The translations under genes and the position numbers were made by a program. Below are positions 23,405-34,129 of a DNA stretch of 64,000 nucleotides, in pieces. Below the pieces are notes generated by a model, which did not search any database, had not been told where the DNA came from, and saw only the letters and a program-made list of their open reading frames with translations. The DNA lies in assembly GCA_037127315.1 (NCBI GenBank), contig JBBBDQ010000330.1, positions 1,157,001 to 1,221,000 of the forward strand. The letters are read 5' to 3'. This DNA comes from Ascarosepion bandense (Eukaryota; Mollusca; Cephalopoda; Sepiida; Sepiidae). Position 1 is the first letter of the stretch. Every line of letters starts with the position of its first letter.

Positions 23405-25090
23405 GGAGTAAATGGACTAAAGAACATTGAACACTCTTTTTCAATTTCTGCTTTAATCTAATTGTAAGCACTGGATAATATATGATTGAGAATTATAATG
23501 ATGATATAGAAAAAAATATATCAGTTATGAGAATATTGTAATATTTGGTACTAATTCACTGGGATCCACAGTGAGTTGTTTAATGATCATTAAATTACTC
23601 TCTTATGTACCAAATATCGTTATCTTAAAATAATCCTTCAAACTGGCTGTGCTGAAATTCTGCCAAACTCTATAACATTTATTGCTCACAAAACTTGAAG
23701 GAAGGAAAAAGTTGTTTAGGAATGTTTATCTCTGTTCTTCCTTTCCTCGTCTTCCAACAGAGAGAATGGGAGAAAATCTATTGGCTAACTTGCATTCTTT
23801 TCACTGTTTTTATTTGTGCCAGTGATGTAAATATCTAACTGCCAGAGAACTTGCTGATAGAATGTAATTTCTCAAGGTTTTCTTTGTTTGAAAAATTGAT
23901 GCTCTCTCTTTCTCTTTATGTGTATATGAGTAAGTGTCTTCAGGTGTCTAAATCTCTCTCCCCACACACATGCACTCACCTTTAGGCTACAATTATATAA
24001 TATGCATATACAAGTAAAAACACACATACACACTAGAGAGAAGCAAATTCTTTCAAATATTTAATTGATTGTGACTAGTCAAAACTTTTTCTCCTCTTGC
24101 ACTAATTCTGTCTTTACATTGTATACTTTTGCCAATGAAATCAAAACTTACAATCCTGTTATTTCAAATTGCTGCTTTTCTTTTGATTCTATGTGTAAAT
24201 TTATCAGCTTAAATTAAAACTTTCTTAAAAACAAAAAGTATAATCTAAATTCCAGAAGTAGACTTATGAATGTGATAGATGTAATTTTGTAAAAAATCAT
24301 TTAAACACTTGAGTTTAAGTCATTGCCAATTTTTGTTTTATCAAATTTTGGTTAGTCACATTTAATATGTTCTATGGCCTTCCTCAAATTTGTTCATTCA
24401 TTATTTTGTGTGTTTTTTTTGTTTTTGTTTTTTTTCTCAAAATTTGTTCTAAAAAGGAAACATTTTATAAATTTTGGTAATATTTTCCTGCAACTTATGC
24501 ATAATTCACTACCATTTAATCTATATTCATAAATATTTCTCAGGAAATAGGTGCTAATGTCACAGTCATTTGATCGTCATTTCTCCCTCTCTCCCTTTTT
24601 ATATTTATAATCGAATGATCATTTCTGCAAATTGAATCCATTTCTTCAGTGATCTTTAATATTATGAAAAAAAAAATACTTGTGTGTGTGGGGTGGACTG
24701 GAAAATACATGTTGAGTGTGTATGGAGTAAATAAACCGCAAAATACATATAGGCTCTGTTAATAAATAATTTTATTTACATTAAGCTCTCTTGGCAGGAT
24801 CATTTTTAATACTTAATTTTAACAATTAATATTAATAAAATCCCCTTTGGGGTTTTACCACTAAGCCACTACCTTTTAGAGATTTCTGGGTTAGACAATA
24901 AACTGCATCTGGCAGCAAGGCCTCTGACCAGTAGATTGGAGGTTTTGAGGAGCTGGGACACAACTCTTAATTACTTTTATTACAGGTCTATCTTCCAGAA
25001 GGAATTGAAGATAGATATTTTCTAAACAAGATTTCTTGGAAATTAAGTCCAGTGAATATTTCAAAATGTACTGTTTAAATATTTATTTAT
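23405..25090. other. Unassigned DNA
   Basis: AT-rich with CT- and CA-rich patches near 23900-24030. No coding or element signal can be supported. A small hairpin, TCCCC-TTT-GGGG, occurs at about 24840. Confidence 0.4.
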
Positions 25091-25094
25091 TTAT

Positions 25095-25279
25095 TTTTTC
25101 TTTTTAATCATATCACCCCGAACAAGGCGGTAAGGCCACTGGTGTGCAGGGGGCTACGTAAGAGTGAATAGATTGGAAAAGAGAAAGCCGGAAACCACAT
25201 CCTAAACAGGGAACAAGGGACAAGCCTCTACACCTGTTCAATAGACGTGGGTGGAGTGTGAACCGGGCGATAGTTCAGT

Positions 25280-25280
<1 letters not shown>
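25095..25280 (-). mobile_element. Jockey-like LINE 3' stub
   Basis: Minus-strand copy of the LINE 3' untranslated region, recognised by GTGCAGGGGGCTACGTAAG and ATCACCCCGAACAAGG on the plus strand, which match 12600-12640 and, in opposite orientation, 38620-38665. It is severely 5'-truncated and is followed by a (TA)n tract at 25285-25324. Confidence 0.8.
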
Positions 25281-25330
<50 letters not shown>

Positions 25331-25439
25331 GCTATTCCTTTGGATGCAAGTATCTATTAATAATAATGTTTAAACATATGTCGGTTAACACCAATTTTGT
25401 AAATTTCCGTGTAATTTTGTAATAACCATATATCCATAT

Positions 25440-26555
25440 ATATAATGTATGTGTGTGCAGTATCCCTTTAGGATGGAGGCAATCATGGACTTCCACTTTG
25501 CTTAGTCTCTTGTCGCTCTCAACATTCCTCCTTTTGGTATCTCTCCCAAATTCCACTCCACTATCCATTTGCTTGGGTCCATTGAGTAGGTCATGCACTG
25601 CTTTCCCCTGTCTCCCTTTCCCTCTATCTGTCCTGTGAGTATTAAATTCTCCAAGCCATCCTTCCTCATTACATGTCCCAGAAACCACATCTGCTTATAT
25701 TAAGTATAAGATTTCTCATTTCCATCTTCTCTATCATCTTGTCATCTGTCATGTGCTCAGTCTATGCTATCCTCAGCATCCTTCTGTAAAGCCATATTTC
25801 TGCTGCCTCAAGCCTCTCCTTCATCCTTGAGGAGATCCTCCAACATTTACTGCCATGCAGAAGAACAGATATCACATAGCAATCCAGCACTCTCTTTGTT
25901 TCCAAAGAGATTTTCTTGTCTTTCTGTACTCTGGCTAAATTTCTTTACTTGTTTTATTTTAGTTTCTCCCACATGTAGTTGGCATTTTGGGGTCTTCCTT
26001 TTGCTGATGATGATACATTCAGTTTTCTTGAAGTTTAATATTGGTCCTTTTTTCTTGCTTTCTGTTGCTGCTCTTACATTCTTCTTTCTGTGTTTGCTAT
26101 CGACACTGTGTCATCCGTGTATCTTACATTTTTGAGATTGTGGCCACCAATGATGAATTCTGGTGAAGGTTTTATTTCTCTCAGAATTGTTTCGCTGTAT
26201 AAGTTGAATAGATCTGGTGAGGAAACACATCCTTGTCTTACACCCATTTCTATTTTTGTATACCTGCTGAATTAACTTCCTATTTGTACACAAGCAGTTT
26301 GCTGCCAAATATACTCTTGATTATCCTAATGTCTTTTCTGAAAATGTTGAGATTGTCAAGCATCTTTAGCAAGTCTTTGTGCCATATTTTGTCAAAAACT
26401 TTTTTGTAGTTTATAAAGCACAGATATAGTTCCTTCTGCATTTCTATTGCTCTTTCAGAAAGCATTCTGAGTCTGAATATTGCATTCTTTGTTTCAGTAT
26501 TTTTAATAAAGCTACACTGTTCTTGTCCTATCTCTGGACACACTCTGTTCATCAG
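25440..26555 (-). pseudogene. RTE-clade LINE, 3' half of reverse transcriptase ORF
   Basis: Read on the minus strand from 26555, the fragment gives EIGQEQCSFI, FRLRMLSERAIEMQKELYLCFINYKKVFDKIWHKDLL (split here by length), then [10 protein letters not shown] near 26100-26130 at the active-site position, and near 25660 FLGHVMRKDGLENLILTGQ. This is the RTE (BovB-like) fingers-palm and C-terminal region. The YxDD box reads YTDD. Frameshifts separate the blocks. The 3' end near 25440 matches other copies around the word giving EVHDCLHP. The 5' portion with the endonuclease is missing. Confidence 0.85.
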
Positions 26556-26573
26556 AATCTAGATGTTGAGTTT

Positions 26574-26574
26574 T

Positions 26575-26607
<33 letters not shown>

Positions 26608-26622
26608 CATACATATAAAAAA

Positions 26623-26668
<46 letters not shown>
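26574..26668. repeat. (AC)n and (TA)n microsatellites
   Basis: (AC)n at 26574-26600 and (TA)n at about 26626-26668. They abut the 5' end of the RTE fragment and the inverted repeat downstream. Confidence 0.95.
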
Positions 26669-26671
<3 letters not shown>

Positions 26672-26766
26672 GAAAGTGAAAGAACATGTAGATTAAAAAC
26701 CACTTTTCAAGCATTTACTTTAATAAAGAGTGCTTGATACAGAGTAGAGCTTAACATTTTAATTTT

Positions 26767-26951
26767 GTTATAACGGTTTATAAAAGCATTATATCATTAC
26801 ACAAAAAATTTTCATGTTTCAGAACAATACTGTTCTTCTTCAGGTAATATGTTAAAATAAATGTTGAAATCACCTAAAGAAAAATAGTATTTTTCTGAAA
26901 CATGAAAATTTTTGTGTAGTGTTATTATGGTTTTATAAACCATTATTATAA
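26767..26951. repeat. Near-palindromic repeat with two outward hammerhead-like motifs
   Basis: The arms 26767-26845 and 26871-26951 are inverted copies around a loop of about 25 bases. Each arm reads outward as core 1, a perfect short hairpin, then GAAAC and ATGAAAATTTTTTGTGTA-like sequence. Minus strand: CTGAAGA (26843-26837), hairpin AGAACA-GTAT-TGTTCT, GAAAC (26820-26816). Plus strand: CTAAAGA (26874-26880), a hairpin whose stem starts within it, AGAAAAA-TAGTA-TTTTTCT, then GAAAC (26897-26901). This is the order CTGATGA, stem II, GAAAC of hammerhead ribozymes with one or two core changes. Confidence 0.6.
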
Positions 26952-26965
26952 AATTATATAAAAAG

Positions 26966-27090
26966 TTTAGGGATATATGTGTATGTATATATGTATGTTT
27001 GTGTATATATATGTGTATGTATATATGTATGTTTGTGTATATATATGTGTATGTATATATGTATGTTTGTGTATATATATGTGCATGTTT
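26966..27090 (+). repeat. 34-bp tandem repeat, about three copies
   Basis: A unit of about 34 bp composed of TATATATATGTGTATG and TATATATGTATGTTTGTG is repeated about three times almost exactly, then degrades into the SINE start. The apparent Tyr/Val/Ile-rich open frames on both strands are repeat artefacts. Confidence 0.88.
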
Positions 27091-27116
27091 TTACATATAT
27101 GTATGTATATATGTGC

Positions 27117-27420
27117 ATATGGCCGAGTGGTTAGAATGTTCACTTTCTGACCATGTAACCTGGTTTCGAATCTCACCAGGGTCAATTTGTTAGGAAGGTG
27201 ATTTCTTGATGTTGTCAGTCTGGATGTAAGGTGATCCTAGCATGCGACATTTTTGGCATTTTTTTTTTTCAGTGCCTGAAAACCATGCCAAAGGTTGACC
27301 CAAGCCTTGTGAATGAAATTGGGTAGATGGCTCCCTTTAAGTTATAAGTTACATGAAGATGGCTCATATCAGCCAAAAGCTTAGAACCAGCATAATAAAA
27401 TGTTGGACAGTTTTTTTTTT
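27117..27420 (+). mobile_element. tRNA-derived SINE, second family
   Basis: A-box TGGCCGAGTGG and B-box-like GGTTTCGAATCTC are better preserved than in the main SINE family and lie about 40 bases apart, as in a tRNA. The body continues with CATGCCAAAGGTTGACCC and AAGATGGCTCATATCAGCC and ends in a T-run around 27415. I see no cloverleaf good enough for a functional tRNA gene. No target-site duplication is clear. Confidence 0.78.
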
Positions 27421-27514
27421 ATTTTCACCAGAAATTAAAGCCAAAATATGATGTTTAGAATGACTCATGATTAAACATAATATTCATGTCCTTTATATTT
27501 AACATATATAAAAA

Positions 27515-27665
27515 TAAGTTGTTAATAGGATAGTACCGAAACATTAGTTCTTGTGTTGCAGTAAACTGTTTTTATTATAAACTTATAATAAAAACATTAC
27601 CATAGATAATGCTCTACTAAGTATCGAGCATTCATAATAAAGTAAATCACTACAAACAGTGCACT
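27515..27665 (+). repeat. Copy of the hammerhead-like terminal repeat
   Basis: GAAACATTAGTTCTTGTG (from 27538) through GCTCTACTAAGTATCGAGC aligns with the reverse complement of 26720-26820, which has GAAACATGAAAATTTTTTGTG and GCTCTACTCTGTATCAAGC. It is therefore a third copy of the same terminal module. The first core strand is lost here (GTTAATAGGATAGTACC precedes GAAAC). Confidence 0.6.
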
Positions 27666-27699
27666 GCCAACCTATTAGTTTGTACTACTTCTCAGAGAT

Positions 27700-27710
27700 A
27701 TGTGTGTGTA

Positions 27711-27758
<48 letters not shown>

Positions 27759-27910
27759 CACTAAATGATGAATAGATACCAAGCTACCAAGGTTTCAACT
27801 GTTAGTGCGTGTGTGTGTTGACAATACCTGTCTTCCACTGATATATTGTTATGTCATATATATATATAGATATGTATGTATATATGTGTTTGTGTATGTA
27901 TGTGTATATA
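27700..27910. repeat. (GT)n(TA)n microsatellites
   Basis: (GT)n(TA)n at about 27700-27755 and a TA/TATG-rich tract at 27858-27910, separated by about 100 bases of unassigned sequence. Confidence 0.9.
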
Positions 27911-27939
27911 TGAGGGAATGGCAAATCTCTAAAAACAGA

Positions 27940-29105
27940 GAGGATAACCCCAAAGATTTTATCTCCAAATTCTGATAAACAGAGCGTGCAACAGAATTGG
28001 CATAGAGATAGGACAAGAACAGTGTGGCTTTGTTAAAGATACTGGAACAAGGAATACGATATTCATGCTCAGAATGCTATCTGAAAGAGCAATAGAAATG
28101 CAGAAGGACCTCTGTCTGTGCTTTATAAACTATGCAAAAACATTAGGATAATCAAGAATATATATTAGCAGCAAACCGCTTGTGTACGACTAGGAAGTTA
28201 ATTCAGCAGATATACAAAAATAGAAATGAGTGTAAAACAAGGATGTGTTTTCTTACTGGATCTATTCAACTTATACAGCAAGACACTTCTGAGAGAAATA
28301 AAACCCTTGCCAGGATTCATCATTAGTTGCCACAATCTCATCAATGTAAGATATGCAGGTGACATGGTGCTGTTAGCAGACACAGAAAAGCGATTGCAGA
28401 ACCTTCTACAGAATGTGGCATGAGAAAGTGAGAAGAAAGGACTAAACATAAACTTCTAGAAAACTGAGGGTATGGTGATCAGCAAAAAGAAGACCCAATA
28501 ATACCAACTACATGTCAGAGAAACTAAAATAAAACAAAGAAATTTAAATACCTGGTCAGTGTGCTGACAGATCTAAAGATGCATTGGCATGGCCAAAGAC
28601 ACATTTCAAAAGCTGACCAGAGTACTGAAAGACAAGAAAATCTCATTAGAAATAAGAAGAGAGTGCTGGATTGCTATATGGTATCTGTTTTTCTGTATTG
28701 CAGTAAATGTTGGACGATCCCCTCAAGGATGATGGAGAGGCTTGAGGCAGCAGAAATGTGGTTTTACAGAAGATGCTGAGGGTACCATGGACTGAGCACA
28801 TTGGTGTTGGAGAGCATGGAAATAAGGAGAAAACTCATACTTAATATAAGGAAGAGACAGATGAGGTTTCTGGGACATGTAATGAGGAAGAAGGGCCTGG
28901 AGAATTTAATACTCACAGGACAGATAGAGGGAAAGAAAGACAAGAGAAAACAGTGCAAGACCAATTTGATAGGTCTGAGCAAATGGATGGCAGAACATGG
29001 TTTAGGTGAGATATCAAGAGGAAGAATTTTGAGAGTGACAAGAGATAGCCAAGTGGAAGTCCATGATCATCTATGCTCTTTAAGGACCTGGCACATGAAG
29101 AAGAA
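27940..29105 (+). pseudogene. RTE-clade LINE, 3' half of reverse transcriptase ORF
   Basis: This is collinear with the minus-strand copy at 25440-26555 but on the opposite strand. Recognisable pieces are IGQEQCGFVKDTGTRN near 28005, MLSERAIEMQKDLCLCFINY near 28070, VRYAGDMVLLAD near 28345-28385, and RKRQMRFLGHVMRK at about 28850. The active-site motif reads YAGD in place of YADD, so a catalytic Asp is lost. About 60 bases are deleted after FINY. Frame changes are frequent. The endonuclease half is absent. Confidence 0.87.
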
Positions 29106-29109
29106 AAAT

Positions 29110-30345
29110 ATAAAATACTGAAAAGTAAAAATAGAGTGGTCAATGAATATTATCCAGAACAATATGAAACTTTGAGAAGAAAACTCAACACTTAATTAAA
29201 TAGTTATAAATCTAGAATTCATTTCGGCAATTGAAAAAAAAAAAAGAAATTACATTCTGCTTCTTTCAAACTGAAAAAAAAAATGCTATTTTCACTCAGA
29301 ATATTCTAAAAATGGTTTTTAACAGTGGGTAAATATCTTAGGTGAAATGAGCATTGTATGATTTTAGCTGGAAGTGTCACAAATTAAGAATACATACACC
29401 GAATCACACATATACATAATACAGATGTATGGAATAAAAAAATACATACATGAAATCACACAAACTCACAAAAACATTTTAGAGAGACTATATAAAAACA
29501 CCAAAAGGAGGATAGGTATAGACATATACAAAATAAGCACACAGTCATATAAACACATAAAAATAACACAAGTTAAGGAAAAAAGAATCAAAATTATAAA
29601 GTGAAATAAAATAAGAGAAGAGAAAGAAAAAATAAAAAGAGAAAAGAAGACAGATAATATACTTAGTCGCAAATAGTTACCACAAAATTTTTTAGAAAAT
29701 GTTTTTTTTTTAAAAGAACTTTTTATATGTAATTCCGGTGATGTTAAATTCTGTTTTGAAGCAACTGCTAATAAGTGGAAATATTGTTTCAATAACCATA
29801 TGTTTTTTTTTTAAACAACAGTAAATACAGCAAAAGCACCACTTCATCCATATATTATTGAAAATTAAAAAACAAGAGGAAGAACCTAATTATTACCTGG
29901 AATATTATTGCTGAAACCAAACCTTATAATGGAAAAGGAGACAGATGTAGCAGATGTAACTTATATTTTAGTAAAATTATATTATAACTTATATTTTAGT
30001 AAAACTTTTCGAGTTAAATCATATAAATAACCCTAATCTAATTAACAAAATAGTGAATTAATGACAACTTGCTGCCATAGAAAAAAATACTTAAAGTCTT
30101 AGACACTGATTGATACAGATTTGTTTGACTCTTTCTTATTCACTTCTTTACTTTCCTGCTTTCTCGCTTTCCCCACAAATATTACTGTTAATAACTATGA
30201 ATTATGCTCCTTTGAACTCATCTTTCTGCATTTTAATAATAATTTTTTTTTTGTTTTTTAAATTTAAAATGTTAATGTTTTTAATTTCCATGCAGTTTTT
30301 GTTTATTTAAATTTTACTCTTGATAAATTAAAAAATAGTTCTCTA
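29110..30345. other. Unassigned DNA, partly A-rich
   Basis: A-rich, ACATA-like low-complexity sequence at about 29380-29640, and AT-rich sequence elsewhere. A short tandem duplication of TAACTTATATTTTAGTAAAA occurs near 29957-30005. Confidence 0.4.
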
Positions 30346-30349
30346 ACAT

Positions 30350-30603
30350 TATATGATTTAACTCCCATGAACATTAAATGAATTTGAATTCAAATCTCTT
30401 AAATGGTCAGTTTAAATAATATGCTCCCAACAATTGCATAATGCATGAAACTCAGTCCTACCATCCATGTGGGATAATATATTTATTAATATATATAATT
30501 AATAGCTCTGTTCATACTATATTGAATACTGTTTTATTAACATCTGAATAATATTTTTATAGATGTGTGTATTCCCATATGTATATTCATTCCTTCACTC
30601 ATA

Positions 30604-30655
<52 letters not shown>
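30350..30655 (+). repeat. Unclassified dispersed repeat, copy 2, ending in (TA)n
   Basis: Collinear with 5240-5545; see the shared words CCCATGAACATTAAATGAA and TACTGTTTTATTAACA. It ends in (TA)n at about 30604-30652. Confidence 0.75.
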
Positions 30656-30656
<1 letters not shown>

Positions 30657-31055
30657 ACAATATTAATAGTAACAAAAATAATAATGCTAATACTAGTAAT
30701 TGTTATACTATATTTAAGTTTGTCTTGAAAAACCCACCGAGAATGAACTCGGAGGGAAAAGAAGGGGAAGTAAAAAGAAAAAGAAAAAAACGAAGTACAT
30801 GAACAAAAGTTAAATACTCGTAGGAAAGAAAAAAACCCCAAGATGAAAACCCTAACACTAAAGCGCCCAATATGAAAGTAGAGCAACAAAGACAGAAAAA
30901 TCTAAGTAAGAGCCAACAAACCTATCTAGGTTTCCCCCTTCTACCTCTCCATACAGGGTGTGATGAATTGGTGTCGAAATTATGCAAAAATAAAAATAAC
31001 ACTGACATCTCATTTTAACAAATGTATTTACAAAAATTACAGTTATTTTGAAAGT
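30656..31055. other. Unassigned DNA
   Basis: Includes an A/G-rich patch near 30750-30840. Not recognised. Confidence 0.4.
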
Positions 31056-31059
31056 AAAT

Positions 31060-31560
31060 TTATTCAGTAAAATTGTCAAATAGCTTCAGAAATTTCTGCA
31101 ACTCTTCTAAACAGTCATTTTTTTTTAAATTTGTGAATGCTACAATAATCTTTGCCTTAATTTCATCTTTGGTATTACAAGGAGTTGGTCTCTCATTCGA
31201 TTGCTCCCAATGCATAATAATTAAGGCGGTTGCAATTTCGGGAGGTAAATTGTCTGACAGCCATGACTGGGTTCTTCTACTTGTGTTGCATGGTGTAGTG
31301 TCCTGTTGCCAAACATAGGGTATTCCATCAACCATCTTCATTACAGTAACAGTGAGTTGTCTTCCTTTAATAATCTAGCACTTATGGACAAATTTATCTT
31401 GAAAAGCTTAGATGGCTTGAGCCTTTAACAAATTTAATATGATTGAAAAAACAACTGTATTACAACAAGCCAGTCATTATTTATCCAAAAGATATAATGA
31501 GAATGAAGATGTATTTTCAAGGCTGAAATAGGAGAGTCCATTAAAGCAAAAAAGAAATAG
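31060..31560 (-). pseudogene. Mariner-like transposase C-terminal fragment
   Basis: The minus-strand open frame at 31060-31341 reads PYVWQQDTTPCNTSRRTQSWLSDN (split here: PYVWQQDTTPCNTSRR and TQSWLSDN), which contains the second catalytic Asp (QQD), then RPTPCNTKDEIKAKIIVAF. A block that should carry the last catalytic Asp is deleted between SDN and the NTKDE segment. Weaker similarity extends upstream to about 31560. The copy at 60635-61290 belongs to the same family and keeps the same words, SAPCCTSRRNQSW. Confidence 0.75.
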
Positions 31561-31564
31561 CCTA

Positions 31565-32980
31565 AGATTTTTGGGATAAAATCATTTCTTGGAAGTTGTC
31601 AGGATTTTATAGTATGACTTTGACAAAAAGAAAAATTAATCTGATCATGAATAATGCTTTTGTTCATAATTTGTCTTTTCTTAATTTGTGTATTTAGATC
31701 TGTGATTATATGTGTTGGCAGTAGCACTGGGTAGTTGAATTGGACACCTGTTACCTGCTTCAATTTTTATCATTGATTATACAAACAAAACACATTAACA
31801 AACTGTATATCTTTGCTTTGGAAGCTATTAGTAAATAATGGCAATGTAGACGTATTTATAATTTTCATTTTACACTCAGGTATAATTTCCAAATTATTAT
31901 TCAAGATTTAGATATTTAAAAAAAAGTATAGATACATTTTGTAATACACAAATTTATTTTCTATAATGCATAAAAATATCAATTTGCACACTGAAGCTGT
32001 TACGTTGAGTGTTTAAAATAGTTTTATAAATATTCTTAACTATTAGCAATTTTTTTCACTTTATTTGAAATTGACAATGTACAAATTGTGTGAAATGATC
32101 TGCTCACAAATTTTAGCTTAATAATAATTTTTTTTTCATTTTTTAATCATTAATTATTTATCCCTCCCAACACAAATAATTTGTATGTTGGCAGGTAGAA
32201 AATGTTTTGTATGTTGGCAGGCAGAAAATAATGAAAGCAAAATTGAGCCCTACTGTTAGTCTTTGTGTTTCTACCTACAGTGAATTCAAATTTAAGAGAA
32301 ATTCATTTCCATTCTATACCTGTCTGATTCAGTGTCCCTCTTTGAGAATTTCAAAACTAGTAAAATGTTTGATAAAATTAGAACAACATACCCTCATAGA
32401 TCAAATCATGAATTTCGTTCACTATACCTGGGAGGTTACTTAATGTGACATATTTGAGGAAGGTTCATGGGTGCAGCAGCTAAAATATTATAAAACAATA
32501 AATAGGAGTAAAAAAACAAAACAAAAAAAAACTGTAAAATAATCAATGTATAATAGTAATAACATCTCTCAGAAATTTAGATGAAGGGTATACTATATTT
32601 AGCCATATATTTTAATTTTTTTTTATTTTCTCAGTTAATTTCATTTTTCAGGCTTTCTCGGGTATATAATTCATCTAGTAAAGTCTCTTCACTTTCCAGA
32701 GATGTTTCAAAATCTGAGTTGGTGATAATCCAGTAGTCAGTCTGAGAGAAAAAAAAAAAAAAAATAACTGGTTCCTTTGTACAGGAATTTTTTATGTTCA
32801 CATCTTGAACCATGTACATGAGGAAGAAAGTAGGTTAAAGCACAAATTGGCCAGAAGGTCGGGATAAAAAGCAGCAATGAGGAGGGTATCAATCCAAATT
32901 ATCTTAGGATTTCAAACAATATACTGCATTTACAATATGTCATGCATGTGTGGTAATGTATATTTGATGAACATAAGAAA
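31565..32980. other. Unassigned DNA with a 26-bp tandem duplication
   Basis: A 26-bp unit starting TTGTATGTTGGCAGG is repeated at 32181-32206 and 32207-32232 with few differences. The rest is AT-rich. Minus-strand sequence at 32631-32819 is open but has no recognisable family. Confidence 0.45.
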
Positions 32981-32984
32981 GCTA

Positions 32985-33420
32985 TAACTAAAGGTGAGCT
33001 AGAAAAATCTAATATGATTAACTGCATTTGGGGAGAGAAGGATGCACATTACCTTCTCTGGGATAAAGTCCAGATAATTGATGGAGAACATTGTTGTGAA
33101 ATGAGGAAACTGAAGGAGGCTGCATATATCAACCTGTCAACCAGGAATGTGAATTGAGCTAGTATGGATTTCAACACTTGTTATCTTTGCTGAGCAAAGT
33201 TAGTATTTGAGAAGTACCATTTCCTTGGTATAATTTGGAATCACCTGCGCACTTGGTTGATGTGATGCTGTGTGAAATTTGACTAGTCCATTGAATATAT
33301 CAATGAACAATTACTGACTTGATTTTCAAGTTTCCTTTTTTATTTTTTTATTTTTCATACTTGCAGCTGATGAGGGCTGAAAAATTGATCAGTTGAAACT
33401 GTGCTAACAATAGCAAATAT
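32985..33420 (+). pseudogene. Penelope-like element 3' end with GIY-YIG domain remnant
   Basis: The plus strand from about 32985 reads TKGELEKSNMINCIWGEKD, then LLWDKVQIIDGEH and EMRKLKEAAYI, which is the C-terminal part of the GIY-YIG endonuclease domain that follows reverse transcriptase in Penelope-like elements. The same words, decayed, occur at 62755-62900. The catalytic GIY and YIG strands are upstream and not recognisable. About 230 bases downstream lies a hammerhead-like core at 33367-33399, which fits the known presence of such ribozymes in these elements. Confidence 0.75.
33367..33399 (+). ncRNA. Hammerhead ribozyme-like core
   Basis: CTGATGA (33367-33373) is followed by a stem II candidate GGCTG (33375-33379) pairing with CAGTT (33390-33394) and then GAAAC (33395-33399). 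Both conserved core strands are intact. Stems I and III and the cleavage triplet could not be assigned by eye, so activity is unproven. Hammerhead motifs are established components of Penelope-like retroelements, and this one follows a GIY-YIG remnant. Confidence 0.55.
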
Positions 33421-33424
33421 GTAA

Positions 33425-34100
33425 AAGGATTTAAACAATGTTGGATAATATTAATGACTGTATTTCATTATTTCAGCAGACTGAAAAAAAAAATGACTTC
33501 CAAAATATTTTTAATTCTACATTCTTCTTGTTCATATTAGTTTTTATATTGTAACAGCAATATAAAAATTCTATCGAAACTTCTGTTAGCTTTAGTGGTT
33601 TTGCATTATGTGAATATCATAAGTAGATTCCTGCAGTTTTGGGTTAACACAAGTCAGAGCTGAGTTAATTCAAGTTCCATAGAGAAATTATTTTTTGTTC
33701 ATTAAAATCCTTGTTTCATTATTATCAGAATTACAGAGATTTATTTTATATTTACTAGGTAATACAAGATTAAATGTGTGGTGGGCAAAAGATTAGGAAG
33801 ATTGTATCAATTTCTCAACTGGCTTAAAATCATCATTTGATATCTTGGCTCTATATTCATTTTAAGGAGAAAGACTGATCACTGTTGTCAATTTGAAAAT
33901 GTGCAACAACTTCAACCATGTGCAATAATGCAATTTATGTTACTGTTTTGAAAATTTAATTTCAGACAGTTATTTGATATGGTTGGTGAAAAGTTTCGGA
34001 GGTTTCTTAATCTTATTCTCCTTTATATGTGTTTGTGTCTCTTTCTATTTAATGTTTTGGCTGAAATATACTTAATAATAGCAGAGATATATATGTAAGA
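33425..34100. other. Unassigned DNA
   Basis: AT-rich, with no feature supported. Confidence 0.4.
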
Positions 34101-34129
34101 TGTAGTGAATTTTCATTTCTCTCTTTCTT

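Noticed and set aside
24838..24862. Terminator-like hairpin with CCCC-TTT-GGGG
   Set aside because: Bacterial-type terminators are not relevant here, and the hairpin is isolated.
26999..27193. Protein of Tyr/Val/Cys repeats on the plus strand
   Set aside because: Translation of a 34-bp TA/TG-rich tandem repeat running into a SINE.
27117..27200. Functional tRNA gene
   Set aside because: A and B boxes are good, but the arms do not give a convincing cloverleaf and the sequence continues into a SINE body.
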